In this document: positions 51,196 through 62,251 of the stretch, one piece after another
How the letters are laid out: every line of letters begins with the position of its first letter
How positions within the stretch are numbered: the first letter of the stretch is position 1
DNA from: Novosphingobium sediminicola
Lineage (GTDB): Bacteria; Pseudomonadota; Alphaproteobacteria; Sphingomonadales; Sphingomonadaceae
Reading direction: 5' to 3'
Length of the DNA: 64,000 bases
Assembly (NCBI RefSeq): GCF_014196525.1
Contig: NZ_JACIDX010000013.1
Location: 1 to 64,000, forward strand
Translations under genes and position numbers: made by a program
Notes under the pieces: model-generated
Told to the model about the DNA's origin: nothing
The model's database searches: none
What the model saw: the letters and a program-made list of their open reading frames with translations, nothing else

Positions 51196-52455
51196 GTGAC
51201 GGATAATCAAGCGGGTGGCACGCTTTCGGTCAAGAATCAGCTTGGCCTTTTGCTCAAGGCGGTGCTGGCAGTGGGGGCGGTTGCGCTTCTGGTGCTGGCC
51301 TATCGCCATTTCACGTATAAAGAGCCGGTGGCGCCCGCGCCGCTGCCCGAAGGCATTGTCGAAATGTCGCCTTCGCAACTGGCCACGCTCAAGGTGGAAG
51401 CCGTGGGCGGGGGCGATGGCTGGCTGCAGACCGCCGCCACGGGCATGATCGCGGTGGATGAAACCCGCGCCACGCCGATTTTCCTGCCCTATTCGGGGCA
51501 GGTCACGCAGGTGATGGTCCAGCAGGGCGCCACGGTGGTTCAGGGCCAGCCCCTGCTGACCTTGCGCACCAGCGATGTGGTGGACGCGCGCAATGCGCTG
51601 TTCGGCGCGGCGGCCAGCCGGTCGAGCGCCTTTGCCGCAGCCAAGCTGGCCGAGGAAAACCTCAAGCGTCAGGAACAGATCTATCGCACCGCCGGCGGCG
51701 CGCTGCGCGATTATGAACAGGCGCGCAACGACGCCGTCGCCGCGCAGGCCGCGCTGCGCAGCGCAGAGGCCACCCTTGGCGCCGCGCGCGACAAGCTGGA
51801 AATCTATGGCAAGAGCCAGGGCGAAATCGCCAAGCTGGAAGGCGCGCATGACGTCAACGGCTATCACCCCGAAACCACATTCCGCGCCCCCATCGGCGGC
51901 GTGATCGCCAGCCGCGCGGTCAGCCCGGGCCAGTTCGTTCAGGTGGGCGGCACCACGCCCGTGATGACCATCGCCAATCCGGGCCGGGTATGGCTGGTGG
52001 CGCAACTGGCCGAAAGCGATGCGCCCCATGTGCATTTGGGTGACCAGGTGGATGTAACCGTCTCGGCGTTTCCGGGGCGCGTGTTCCAGGCCGTGGTCGA
52101 CAATATCGCCAGCGCGCTTGATCCGCAAAGCCACCGCCTGCCGGTGCGCGCCACGATCGCCAATCCGGACGGGGCGCTCAAGCCCCAGATGTTCGCCAAT
52201 TTCACCATCCGCCATCAGGACAGCGCCCCCGCCAATGGTCGCCCCGTGATGTCGGTTCCCGCGCAGGCCGTGATCCGCGAAAGCGACAATGCGCGCGTGT
52301 GGATCCAGATTTCGCCCAACCGCTTCCGCTGCGTCGATGTCACGCTGGGCGAGAGCCATAATGGCCGGGTCGATGTGACTTCGGGCCTCAAGGGCGGCGA
52401 AAAGGTTGTCACCTCGGGCGCGATCTTTGTGAACGAAGCGGGATTTGGCGCGTGA
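51196..52455 (+). CDS. RND efflux periplasmic adaptor (CusB/CzcB-type)
   Basis: The start is GTG 51196 with GAGGAA just upstream, giving 419 residues. A membrane helix near the N-terminus (LLLKAVLAVGAVALLVLAY) is followed by a HlyD-type barrel-sandwich (IFLPYSGQVTQVMVQQGATV), a helical hairpin (about 130-210), the FRAPIGGVIASRAV barrel strand and a beta-barrel with membrane-proximal end. It joins the RND pump to the outer-membrane channel. It overlaps the pump gene by four bases. No metal-binding tail is seen; the substrate is best judged from the pump. Confidence 0.9.
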   Translation: MTDNQAGGTLSVKNQLGLLLKAVLAVGAVALLVLAYRHFTYKEPVAPAPLPEGIVEMSPSQLATLKVEAVGGGDGWLQTAATGMIAVDETRATPIFLPYSGQVTQVMVQQGATVVQGQPLLTLRTSDVVDARNALFGAAASRSSAFAAAKLAEENLKRQEQIYRTAGGALRDYEQARNDAVAAQAALRSAEATLGAARDKLEIYGKSQGEIAKLEGAHDVNGYHPETTFRAPIGGVIASRAVSPGQFVQVGGTTPVMTIANPGRVWLVAQLAESDAPHVHLGDQVDVTVSAFPGRVFQAVVDNIASALDPQSHRLPVRATIANPDGALKPQMFANFTIRHQDSAPANGRPVMSVPAQAVIRESDNARVWIQISPNRFRCVDVTLGESHNGRVDVTSGLKGGEKVVTSGAIFVNEAGFGA

Positions 52456-55400
52456 ACAGTCTTGTCCGTTTTGCGCTGCGTTCGCGCATGCTGATCATGG
52501 GGCTGCTGGCAGGGATGCTGGTGGCCGGTGGCATTGCCTTTTACAACCTGAACATCGAGGCCTATCCCGACCCCGTTCCGCCGATGGTGGAAATCATCAC
52601 CCAGTCCCCCGGCTCCAGCGCCGAGGAAATGGAACGCGGCGTCACCATTCCCATCGAGGTGCAGCTGGCGGGCCTGCCGCATATGACGGCGATCCGCACC
52701 ATCAGCCTGTTCGGCCTGTCCGACGTGAAGGTGCAGTTCACCTACGATTTCACCTTTGAACAGGCCCAGCAGCAGGTGATCAACCGGCTGTCGCAATTGG
52801 GCACCCTGCCCGGCGGCGTGGTGCCCGAACTCTCGCCCACCAGCCCGATCGGCGAAATCTATCGCTATCGCATCAAGGCCCCCAAGGGCTATTCGGTGAT
52901 GGACATGAAAACGCTCCAGAACTGGATTCTGGAACGCCGCTTCAAGGCCATTCCCGGCGTGATCGACGTCACCGGCTGGGGCGGCAAGGAGCGCGCCTAT
53001 GAGGTGGTGGTCGATTCGGCCAAGCTGACCGCGCATCAGACCAGCGTTGCCGCCGTGATCGCCGCTCTGGGCAAGGGCGACGCCAATGTCGGCGGGCAGA
53101 CGATTAACTTTGGCCCCCAGGCCGCCATCGTGCGCGGCGTGGCGTTGATCCAGTCGCCGGCTCAAATCGAGAACACGCTGGTCACCAACAATGCGGGCGT
53201 ACCGGTCTATATCCGCGATGTCGCCAGCGTTCAGGTGGGCAACCAGCCGCGCTTTGGCGTGGCGGGCCTTGGCAATGAGGACGATATCGTCGAGGGCATC
53301 GTGCTGATGCGTCGCGGTTCGCAATCCATGCCCACGATCAACGCGGTCAAGGAAGAGGTCGAGAAGATCAATGCGGGCGGCATCCTGCCTCCGGGCGTGA
53401 CGCTGGTTTCGAACTATGACCGGTCCAAGCTGATCGATGTCACCACGCATACCGTGATGGAAAATCTGGTGGTGGGCATTGCGCTGATCTTTGCGCTGCA
53501 ATGGGGCCTGCTGGGCAATCTGCGCAGCGCGATCATCGTGGCCACCACCATTCCCTTCGCGCTGGCCTTTGCGGTTCTGATCCTGACGCTTCAGGGCGAA
53601 AGCGCCAACCTGCTCTCGGTGGGCGCGCTCGACTTTGGCCTTGTGGTGGACGCCACGGTCATCATGGTGGAAAATATCTTCCGCCATATGGTCGAACGAT
53701 CCGAACATGTGGAGCGGGGCGAAAGCCACTTCTCCTTTGCCACGCGCCTTGGCTCGATCCTGCATGCCAGCAGCGAAGTGAGCCGCGGCATCTTCTTTGC
53801 CGCCGCGATCATCATCGCCTCCTTCCTGCCGCTCTTCACCCTGACGGGCGTGGAAGGCCATATCTTCGGCCCGATGGCCAAGACCTATGCCTATGCCATC
53901 GCGGGCGGGTTGATCGCCACCTTTACCGTGGCTCCGGTGATGTCGGCGCTGCTGCTGCCCGATAAATTGTCGGAGGTGGAAACCTGGATCGTCCAGCGTT
54001 TGCGCCGGGTTTACGAACCGGCCTCCGGCTTTGCGCTGGCAAATCCGGTGGTGACGCTGGGCGGCGGGCTGCTGCTGTTTGGCGCGGCGATGGTGGGCGT
54101 GCGCACGCTGGGCGTCGAATTCCTGCCGCATCTCGAAGAAGGCAATCTGTTCATCCGCGGCGAATTGCCGACCTCGATCTCGCTGGAGGCGGGCCTGCCC
54201 ACCACCAATGCGATCCGGCGCCGCATCGCCTCCTATCCCGAAACGCAGAATGTGCTTTCGACGCAGGGCCGACCCGATGACGGCACCGACCCGACCGGCT
54301 TCTTCAACGCCGAATTCTTCGTGCCTTTGAAGCCGCAGAAGGAATGGCCATCGGGCATGGACAAGGACAAGCTCGTTGCCCAGATGAGCAAGGATCTGGC
54401 CGATCACTTCCCCGGCGTCGATTTCTCCTTCTCGCAGATCATCGAGGACAATGTGTCCGAGGCGGCCAGCGGGGTGAAGGGCGCCAATTCGGTCAAGCTG
54501 TTCGGGCCTGATCTGGAAACGCTGCAAAAGATCGCCAATCAGATCAAGGATGAGATGTCCAAGATTCAGGGCATTGCCGATCTTGGCGTGTTCCAGTCGC
54601 TGGGCCAGCCCACGGTGCGCATCGATGTCGACCGCGAAAAGGCGGGCCGCTATGGCCTGACCCCCGATGACATCAACCAGACCGTGGCGGCAGCCGTGGG
54701 CGGCGCATCGCCGGGTGAATTGTACGAACCGCACACCGACCGGCACTTCCCGATCATCGTACGTTTCCGCCCTGAGCAGCGCGACAGCATTGACACGATC
54801 AGCCACATCACCGTGGCCACGCCCAATGCCACCGGCGGCGTGACGCAGGTTCCCCTGTCCGAGGTGGCCAGCATCCGCCTCGTTTCGGGCGCCAGCTTCA
54901 TCTATCGCGAACATCAGACCCGCTATGTCCCGATCAAGTTCAGCGTGCGCGACCGCGATCTGGGCAGCGCCGTGGCCGAGGCACAATCGCGCATCGCCCA
55001 GAAGATCACGCTGCCGCCCGGCTATACGCTGGAATGGGCGGGCGAAATGTCGAACCTGAAGAATGCCGTGGCGCGGCTTGAAGTGGTGGTGCCGATCAGC
55101 CTGCTGATCATCTTTGCCCTGCTCTATGCCAATTTCGGCAATATCCGCGACGCCTGCCTTGCCTTGTCGTCCATTCCGATGGCGATCATCGGGGGCGTGC
55201 TGGCGCTGGTGCTGACGGGGACCTCCTTCTCGATTTCGGCCGCCATCGGTTTTGTCGCCTTGTTCGGCATTGCGGTGATGGACGGGATTTTGGTGGTCAA
55301 CAATTTCAACACCGCGCTCAATGAAGGGCAAAGCCGCGAGGAAGCACTCAAGACCACCACGCGCAATTCGCTGCGCCCGGTGGTGATGACCTGCCTTGTA

Positions 55401-55631
55401 GCGGCCATCGGCCTGCTGCCTGCCGCCGTTGCCACCGGCATCGGCTCTCAGGTGCAAAAGCCGCTGGCGCTGGTGGTGGTGGGCGGCATGACGCTGGCCC
55501 CGGTGCTGATCCTGCTGGTGCTGCCGCTGCTGATCGGGCGCTATTCCAAGCATGTGCCCAACAAATATGCGGTGGCCCATGGCAAGGATGAGCGCGATCT
55601 GCCCCATCATCATGAGGGAGAAACGGCATGA
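52452..55631 (+). CDS. Heavy-metal-efflux-type RND pump (CzcA/CusA family)
   Basis: This 1059-residue protein starts at GTG 52452. It has twelve membrane helices in two halves with two large periplasmic loops. The fourth helix has GALDFGLVVDATVIMVEN, the DFGxxVD motif of HME-RND pumps. The tail is His-rich (DLPHHHEGE), as in some metal exporters. It probably exports a divalent or monovalent metal ion with proton flow. The substrate cannot be fixed from the sequence. It forms a three-gene operon with the adaptor and outer-membrane protein. Confidence 0.93.
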   Translation: MNSLVRFALRSRMLIMGLLAGMLVAGGIAFYNLNIEAYPDPVPPMVEIITQSPGSSAEEMERGVTIPIEVQLAGLPHMTAIRTISLFGLSDVKVQFTYDFTFEQAQQQVINRLSQLGTLPGGVVPELSPTSPIGEIYRYRIKAPKGYSVMDMKTLQNWILERRFKAIPGVIDVTGWGGKERAYEVVVDSAKLTAHQTSVAAVIAALGKGDANVGGQTINFGPQAAIVRGVALIQSPAQIENTLVTNNAGVPVYIRDVASVQVGNQPRFGVAGLGNEDDIVEGIVLMRRGSQSMPTINAVKEEVEKINAGGILPPGVTLVSNYDRSKLIDVTTHTVMENLVVGIALIFALQWGLLGNLRSAIIVATTIPFALAFAVLILTLQGESANLLSVGALDFGLVVDATVIMVENIFRHMVERSEHVERGESHFSFATRLGSILHASSEVSRGIFFAAAIIIASFLPLFTLTGVEGHIFGPMAKTYAYAIAGGLIATFTVAPVMSALLLPDKLSEVETWIVQRLRRVYEPASGFALANPVVTLGGGLLLFGAAMVGVRTLGVEFLPHLEEGNLFIRGELPTSISLEAGLPTTNAIRRRIASYPETQNVLSTQGRPDDGTDPTGFFNAEFFVPLKPQKEWPSGMDKDKLVAQMSKDLADHFPGVDFSFSQIIEDNVSEAASGVKGANSVKLFGPDLETLQKIANQIKDEMSKIQGIADLGVFQSLGQPTVRIDVDREKAGRYGLTPDDINQTVAAAVGGASPGELYEPHTDRHFPIIVRFRPEQRDSIDTISHITVATPNATGGVTQVPLSEVASIRLVSGASFIYREHQTRYVPIKFSVRDRDLGSAVAEAQSRIAQKITLPPGYTLEWAGEMSNLKNAVARLEVVVPISLLIIFALLYANFGNIRDACLALSSIPMAIIGGVLALVLTGTSFSISAAIGFVALFGIAVMDGILVVNNFNTALNEGQSREEALKTTTRNSLRPVVMTCLVAAIGLLPAAVATGIGSQVQKPLALVVVGGMTLAPVLILLVLPLLIGRYSKHVPNKYAVAHGKDERDLPHHHEGETA

Positions 55632-57049
55632 ACATGACCGCCCTTTTGCTGGCAGCAACGGTGCCGGCTCTGCCTTTGCCCCCGACGCCTGCGGGCAATG
55701 CGCCGGCCTCGGTGCTCAGCGCCCCGGTCGCCCCCGAAGGCGGCCCGGCGCAGACCATCGCCGTGGGGACCCCGGTCCCCGCGCAATGGTGGCGCGAATT
55801 CGGCAATGATGCGCTCAATGCGCTGGTCGAGCGCGGCCTCAAGGCCAATCCCGATATTGCCGCAGCCGACGCCACCCTGCGTCAGGCGCAGGAACTGGCC
55901 CGCGCCTCGGTGGGCGGTCTGCTGCCTCAGGTCGATGCGGGCTATCAAGCGAGTCGCGCGCGGACCAGCAACACGATCGCGCCGGTTCTGGCCGATCAGA
56001 ATGTGATGCTCTACACGCTCCACACCGCGCAGGTCAGCCTGTCATGGTCGCCCGATGTGTTCGGCGGCGGGCGGGCGCGGGTGCGTTCGGCGCGGGCGGC
56101 GGCGCGGGCGCAGGCTGCAAGGGCCGATGCGGCGCGCTCGATGGTTGTGGCCAATCTCGTCCAGTCGGCGATCCAATATGCCGCGCTGGGCGAGGAAATC
56201 GACGCCACGCGCGATGCGGTCACCGCCTATCGCGATGTGCTGGCGCTGATCAAGCTGCGCCAGAAGATCGGCGCGGTGGGGGCTTCGGATGTGGCGGCGC
56301 AGGAAACCGCGCTGGCCGCGATCGAGGGGCAATTGCCGGGGCTGGAGCGCGCGCGCAAGGCGCAGGAGGCCCAGATCGCGGTGCTGATCGGGGTGGCGCC
56401 GGGTTCATCCCTGCCCCCCGTGCCGCGCATGGATGAACTGACCCTGCCCGCGCAATTGCCCTTGAGCCTGCCCGCGCAGGTCGTTGCCCATCGCCCCGAT
56501 GTGCGCAGCGCCGCCGCGATCATGGAAGGCGCCTCGGCCGATATGAAAGCCGCGGTGGCCGCCCGCCTGCCCTCCTTCACGCTGAGCGCGCAATATGGCG
56601 GCACGGCCAACACATTTGCCGACATGTTCGCCAGCGGCAATCCGTTCTGGACGCTGCTGGGCGGGGTTTCGGCGCCGATCTTCCACGCGGGCAGCCTGCT
56701 GCACCAGAGCCACGCCGCAAGGGCCGCGCTGGAGGCCGCGCAGGCGCAGTACCGCTCGACCGCGCTTCAGGCCTTTGCCGATGTCTCGAACGCGCTGACC
56801 GCGATCAAGACCGATGGCGATGCGCTGGCCGCCGCCGACCGGGGCAATCGCGCTTCGGCCGACAGTCTGAACTTTACCCGCCGCCAGTATGAGCTGGGCG
56901 CGGTGGGCACTTTCACCCTGCTCCCGGTTCTGGCTGCAAGGGCCGAGGCGCGCAGCACATGGGTTCAGGCCCGCGCGGCGCGGCTGGTTGATACTGTCGC
57001 GCTCTACCAATCGTTGGGCGGCGGAACGGGCCAGCAATTGGGCCAATAA
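55628..57049 (+). CDS. TolC-like outer-membrane efflux channel (NodT family)
   Basis: This 473-residue protein starts at an ATG that overlaps the pump gene. It has the two repeated helical OEP segments, with ANPDIAAADATLRQAQELARAS near residues 75-100 and a second similar stretch near 300-370 (HRPDVRSAAAIMEGA), plus SWSPDVFGGGRA. It should form the trimeric outer-membrane duct. The first 20 residues are hydrophobic but I see no lipobox Cys, unlike many NodT-type lipoproteins. A terminator follows. Confidence 0.9.
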   Translation: MNMTALLLAATVPALPLPPTPAGNAPASVLSAPVAPEGGPAQTIAVGTPVPAQWWREFGNDALNALVERGLKANPDIAAADATLRQAQELARASVGGLLPQVDAGYQASRARTSNTIAPVLADQNVMLYTLHTAQVSLSWSPDVFGGGRARVRSARAAARAQAARADAARSMVVANLVQSAIQYAALGEEIDATRDAVTAYRDVLALIKLRQKIGAVGASDVAAQETALAAIEGQLPGLERARKAQEAQIAVLIGVAPGSSLPPVPRMDELTLPAQLPLSLPAQVVAHRPDVRSAAAIMEGASADMKAAVAARLPSFTLSAQYGGTANTFADMFASGNPFWTLLGGVSAPIFHAGSLLHQSHAARAALEAAQAQYRSTALQAFADVSNALTAIKTDGDALAAADRGNRASADSLNFTRRQYELGAVGTFTLLPVLAARAEARSTWVQARAARLVDTVALYQSLGGGTGQQLGQ

Positions 57050-57055
57050 GATCGC

Positions 57056-57089
57056 AAGGGGCGCTCTGCCGGGGCGCCCCTTTTCTTTT
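57056..57089 (+). terminator. Terminator of the RND operon
   Basis: AAGGGGCGC (57056-57064) pairs with GCGCCCCTT (57074-57082) and a T-rich stretch follows to 57089. It lies seven bases after the outer-membrane channel stop. Confidence 0.85.
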
Positions 57090-57143
57090 CAGCAACACGA
57101 AATTGCTTTGTCCCGCAACAAAGCACGCCTATGCCCGCGCGTG

Positions 57144-58529
57144 ATGACGACGGGGGCGAACACGGGAATCTGGCGCAGCGAAGCGCTGGCCACGCTGCGA
57201 CTGGCGGTGCCATTGGCGGCGGCCAATCTGTTGCAAATGGCGGTTTATGCCATTGACGTGATCTTTGTCGCGCGCTTGGGTCAGACCCCGCTGGCCGCCT
57301 CTTCCCTCTCGGTCAGCCTGTTCGGCCTGCTGGCGTGGAGCCTGTCGGGCCTGACGGGAGCGGTCTCGGCGCTGGTGGCGGCCGAGTTGGGCGCGCGCAA
57401 TCATGCGGTGCGTTCGGTGCGGCGGTCCACGCGGATGGGCCTGTGGCTGGCGGTGGGCACGGGCACGCTGGCCATGATATTGTGCAGTTTCGGGCGCGAG
57501 ATCCTGCTGCTGACCGGACAGGCGCGCGAAGTGGCCGATCTGTCCGGCGGGTTTCTGCATGTGCTGAAATGGGCGATGGTGCCGATGCTGATCGCCAATG
57601 TGCTGCGCTCGGTGGTTTCCGCACTGGGAAGGCCGGTGTTTGCAACCTTCATCACCGCGCTGGCCATCGCGGTCAATGCGGCGGGCAATTATGCGCTGGT
57701 GTTCGGCCATTGGGGGATGCCCGCGCTGGGCCTGCAAGGTTCGGCACTTTCCAGCGTGATTACCGGATGCGTGACGGCGCTGGCCTATACGGGGGCGATT
57801 TTCGCCAATCGGCGGCTGCGGCGGCATTATCTGTTCGGCCATCTGTGGCGGCCTGATTGGCAACGCCTGCGCGAGATTGCCGCGATTGGTGCGCCGATCT
57901 TCTTTCAGGTGCTGGCCGAGGCGGGCCTGTTTGGGGCGGCGGCCTTCCTGATGGGGCGGATTGGCGAGGCGGAACTGGCCGCGCATACGGTGGCCTTGCA
58001 GATCGCCGCCTTCACGTTCCAGATCCCGATGGGCATCGGCCAGGCCGCGACCATCCGCGTGGGATACCATTACGGCGCGGGCGACCGGGCGGCGATGGGG
58101 CGCGCGGGCTGGGCCTCGTTGCAGATCGGCCTGTGTATCGCGCTGTTCTCCTCCTCGCTGATGGTGCTGGCCCCGCGCCTGCTGCTCTCGGCCTATATTG
58201 ACGTGAACGCGGCCGAGCGCGCGGTGATGGTGGCGCTGGCGGTGCGCTATCTGGTGGTGGCCGCCGCATTTCAGTTGGTCGATGCCACACAGGTCATTCT
58301 GGCGGGAGCGCTGCGCGGATTGCAGGATACCAAGGTGCCGATGGCAATTGCCTTGCTGGGCTATTGGGTGCCGGGGTTTGGGGTTTCGGTGATGCTGGGT
58401 CTGGGCACGGGGCTGCGCGGGTTTGGCGTGTGGATTGGCCTTGCCACGGGCCTTGCCGTGGTGGCCGCGATGCTGCTGTGGCGCTGGAACCGGCGCGAAG
58501 CGCTGGGGCTGCTGCACGCGCGGGGCTGA
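57144..58529 (+). CDS. MATE-family multidrug exporter
   Basis: From ATG 57144 (GTG 57141 is also possible) the product has 461 residues. Twelve membrane helices are visible with the family's repeated pattern: PLAAANLLQMAVYAIDVIFVARLG at the start, IGAPIFFQVLAEAGLFGAAAFLMG at the second half, and HTVALQIAAFTFQIPMGIGQAATIRVG. It is likely a cation-driven exporter of organic cations or drugs. It is transcribed separately from the RND operon and is followed by the groESL promoter. Confidence 0.92.
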   Translation: MTTGANTGIWRSEALATLRLAVPLAAANLLQMAVYAIDVIFVARLGQTPLAASSLSVSLFGLLAWSLSGLTGAVSALVAAELGARNHAVRSVRRSTRMGLWLAVGTGTLAMILCSFGREILLLTGQAREVADLSGGFLHVLKWAMVPMLIANVLRSVVSALGRPVFATFITALAIAVNAAGNYALVFGHWGMPALGLQGSALSSVITGCVTALAYTGAIFANRRLRRHYLFGHLWRPDWQRLREIAAIGAPIFFQVLAEAGLFGAAAFLMGRIGEAELAAHTVALQIAAFTFQIPMGIGQAATIRVGYHYGAGDRAAMGRAGWASLQIGLCIALFSSSLMVLAPRLLLSAYIDVNAAERAVMVALAVRYLVVAAAFQLVDATQVILAGALRGLQDTKVPMAIALLGYWVPGFGVSVMLGLGTGLRGFGVWIGLATGLAVVAAMLLWRWNRREALGLLHARG

Positions 58530-58567
58530 ATTTTTCATCGGGCTCGATTTTTTGTTGGGGGCAAGCC

Positions 58568-58596
58568 TTGACGCCCCTTGGCCCCGCACCCATATC
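58568..58596 (+). promoter_or_regulatory. groES promoter
   Basis: TTGACG (58568-58573) and CATATC (58591-58596) are separated by 17 bases, a housekeeping-sigma-type promoter that lies just upstream of the CIRCE operator. Confidence 0.7.
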
Positions 58597-58603
58597 CAGC
58601 GCG

Positions 58604-58630
58604 TTGGCACTCTCAGGGTGGGAGTGCCAA
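58604..58630 (+). promoter_or_regulatory. CIRCE operator (HrcA binding site)
   Basis: TTGGCACTC (58604-58612), nine bases, then GAGTGCCAA (58622-58630) form a perfect inverted repeat that differs from the TTAGCACTC-N9-GAGTGCTAA consensus by one base in each arm. It lies between the groES promoter and its start, so HrcA repression under normal growth is expected. Confidence 0.95.
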
Positions 58631-58664
58631 GAAGCATTTTCAACTTGAGAGAGGTAACACTCCC

Positions 58665-58952
58665 ATGTCGTTCCGTCCTCTGCACGATCGCGTGCTGGTC
58701 CGCCGCGTCGAAGCCGAAGAAAAGACCGCCGGTGGCATCATCATCCCCGACAGCGCCAAGGAAAAGCCCGCTGAAGGCATCATCGTTTCGGCTGGCACCG
58801 GCGCCCGCAACGAAGCTGGCGTTGTGACCCCGCTGGAAGTCAAGGCTGGCGATCGCGTGCTGTTCGGCAAGTGGGCCGGCACCGAAGTCAAGGTTGGCGG
58901 CGAAGACCTGCTGATCATGAAGGAAAGCGATATCCTCGGCATCATCGGCTGA
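58665..58952 (+). CDS. groES: Co-chaperonin GroES
   Basis: This 95-residue protein starts at ATG 58665 after GAGAGG. It shows FRPLHDRVLVRRVEAEEKT, a mobile loop around TAGGIIIPDSAKEKPAEG, and the conserved end LLIMKESDILGIIG. It caps the GroEL ring. It is the first gene of the groESL operon under a CIRCE operator. Confidence 0.98.
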   Translation: MSFRPLHDRVLVRRVEAEEKTAGGIIIPDSAKEKPAEGIIVSAGTGARNEAGVVTPLEVKAGDRVLFGKWAGTEVKVGGEDLLIMKESDILGIIG

Positions 58953-58996
58953 GTTGATACGCGTCTTTTAACAATCTCATTTCAAAGGATTATATC

Positions 58997-60634
<1,638 letters not shown>

Positions 60635-60663
60635 GTCCACGCTTTATCCAAGGCAAAATGAGG

Positions 60664-60694
60664 AACCCGGGGGGAGCGATCCCCTCGGGTTTTT
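60664..60694 (+). terminator. Terminator of groESL
   Basis: A 12-base stem, including one G-T pair (60664-60675 with 60680-60691), with a GCGA loop is followed by T residues to 60694. Confidence 0.9.
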
Positions 60695-60819
60695 CCTTAT
60701 GTTTAGGGAGGTTCCCTAGGTCTATCGCAGGCACGGGGCGCTTCATCGACAGGCGGGATGACATTGGACAGAAATTGGAGTTTACGGGAAATTAGCTTAA
60801 ACGGGCCTATTTCCAGAAC

Positions 60820-61860
60820 ATGCTAAAAGCTCAGAACGCGATTCTCGGCGCTTTGGCGCTCACCGTGGCAATTGCCGCTCCCCCTGTGCTGGCCAAAGGC
60901 GATGTCGATGGTCTGGAACAGGCTTTCGACCGCGTGTTCAGCGGCAATGTCACACGACCGCCTCAACCCGCGCCTCTGCTGCCCCGGCAGAACCCCACCA
61001 GCATCAGCGGCTTCGAAGCACGTCTGGCTCAATTGGCGGGCGCTTCGCAGGGCCGGATCGGCGTGGCGGCGGTGGACCTTTCCTCCGGGCGCGGCGTCTC
61101 GGTGATGGGCGATCAGCCCTTCCCGCTGGCCAGTACGGGCAAGATCGCCGTGGTCGCCACCTTCCTCGAAGGGGTGGATCAGGGCCGCTACAAGCTGTCC
61201 GACCGATTCCCGCTGATGATGCCGGTACCCTCGGCGCGATTCTCGACCGCCGTGGCCCCCGTGCGCCCCGGCGCGATGCTTTCGGCCGAACAATTGATCG
61301 AACTGGCCATCACCCGCAGCGACAATCACGCCACCGATGCGCTTCTGGCCGCGATGGGCGGGCCGCAGGTGGTGACACGCTGGCTGCGCCGCAATGGAAT
61401 CAACGGCATCCGGCTGGACCGCGATATTGCCACGATGGTGCGCGACGATGGCGAGGTTGACCCCGCCCGCAAGATCGATCTGCGCGATTCGACCACGCCT
61501 CAGGCGATGGCCGTGCTGCTGGCGGGCCTGTATCAGGGCCAGTGGTTGAGCGCGCAGAGCCGCGAAGTGCTGCTGGGCGCGATGGCGCGTTGCCGCACGG
61601 GCGTTCACCGTATGCGCGCCGCCCTGCCCGGCGATGCGATGGTGGGCCACAAGACAGGCACGCTGTCGAACACGTCAAGCGACGTCGGCCTTATCCGCAG
61701 CACCGATGGTCGCACGATTGCCGTGGCGATCTATGTGACGGGTCAAGGGGGCAAGCCCGGCCGCGATCAGCGGATCGCCAGCATCACCCGTGCGATCTAT
61801 GACGGCTATCAGGCCGAACCGATGGCCAGCGATCTGGCGATGATCGGCGGGTCGCGCTAG
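60820..61860 (+). CDS. Class A beta-lactamase-like serine hydrolase
   Basis: This 346-residue protein has an N-terminal signal peptide (about 1-25, ending VLAKGD). The serine hydrolase motifs are visible: S105-T-G-K108 (nucleophile and Lys), SDN at 167-169 and K278-T-G. I see no clear ExxLN omega-loop Glu where class A enzymes carry Glu166, so hydrolysis of beta-lactams is not certain. It could be an ancestral penicillin-binding protein-like hydrolase. It is exported and stands alone behind groESL. Confidence 0.85.
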   Translation: MLKAQNAILGALALTVAIAAPPVLAKGDVDGLEQAFDRVFSGNVTRPPQPAPLLPRQNPTSISGFEARLAQLAGASQGRIGVAAVDLSSGRGVSVMGDQPFPLASTGKIAVVATFLEGVDQGRYKLSDRFPLMMPVPSARFSTAVAPVRPGAMLSAEQLIELAITRSDNHATDALLAAMGGPQVVTRWLRRNGINGIRLDRDIATMVRDDGEVDPARKIDLRDSTTPQAMAVLLAGLYQGQWLSAQSREVLLGAMARCRTGVHRMRAALPGDAMVGHKTGTLSNTSSDVGLIRSTDGRTIAVAIYVTGQGGKPGRDQRIASITRAIYDGYQAEPMASDLAMIGGSR

Positions 61861-61881
61861 GGCGCATCACACAGTTTCAGC

Positions 61882-61919
61882 AAAAAGGCGCTGGCGATCT
61901 ATCGCCCGGCGCCTTTTTT
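61882..61919. terminator. Bidirectional terminator
   Basis: AAAAAGGCGC (61882-61891) pairs with GCGCCTTTTT (61909-61918), with A and T runs on the outside, so it can stop the beta-lactamase-like gene and also transcripts from the right. Confidence 0.85.
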
Positions 61920-61996
61920 ATGGCCTGTCCCGGCCCTTGGGGGCGCGAACAGGCGCCTATGCCCTGTTCGGAGCGAATCTGCCCTTTTCAGGCAAA

Positions 61997-62026
61997 GGAA
62001 AAGGCGCGCAGGAAACCCCACGCGCC
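61997..62026 (-). terminator. Terminator of the lipoprotein gene
   Basis: On the minus strand GGCGCG (62026-62021) pairs with CGCGCC (62008-62003), followed by TTTTCC. It lies 37 bases after the lipoprotein stop. Confidence 0.7.
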
Positions 62027-62062
62027 CTGACCTCTAAAACTTCGCGCTTTCGCGCAGAAGAA

Positions 62063-62251
62063 TTAGTTCGACGAAGCAGCCGAAGCAACTTCCGAAGCAG
62101 CCGAGTCAGCAACCGAAGCAGCCGAGTCAGCAACCGAAGCAGCGTCCGAAGCAACCGATTCAGCCGAGGTAGCGGCTTCTTCAGTCTTCGAGCAAGCGGC
62201 GAGCGACAGAGCAGCGCCAGCAACGGCAGCGGCGAGAATGATCTTGCGCAT
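62063..62251 (-). CDS. Small Ala/Ser-rich lipoprotein
   Basis: From ATG 62251, with AAGGA upstream, the product has 62 residues: a signal peptide with a lipobox (LSLAAC, C20), then KTEEAATSAES and Ala/Ser/Asp repeats of seven residues (SVADSAA). It should be lipid-anchored with a flexible coil. Its repeats are 21-base tandem copies in the DNA. The function is unknown; small abundant lipoproteins of this sort are common in sphingomonads. An upstream in-frame ATG (62290) gives a longer, less likely product. Confidence 0.8.
   Translation of the reverse strand: MRKIILAAAVAGAALSLAACSKTEEAATSAESVASDAASVADSAASVADSAASEVASAASSN
62097..62138 (-). repeat. Tandem 21-base repeat in the lipoprotein gene
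   Basis: Two perfect consecutive copies of a 21-base unit (62097-62117 and 62118-62138) encode seven-residue Ser/Ala/Asp repeats. A partly degraded third copy flanks them. Copy number could vary by slippage. Confidence 0.85.

Noticed and set aside
52215..55658. Very long open frame on the minus strand opposite the RND pump
   Set aside because: It is a mirror frame of the high-GC coding strand; the plus-strand protein has clear RND motifs and the minus product is His/Arg/Gln-rich without domains.
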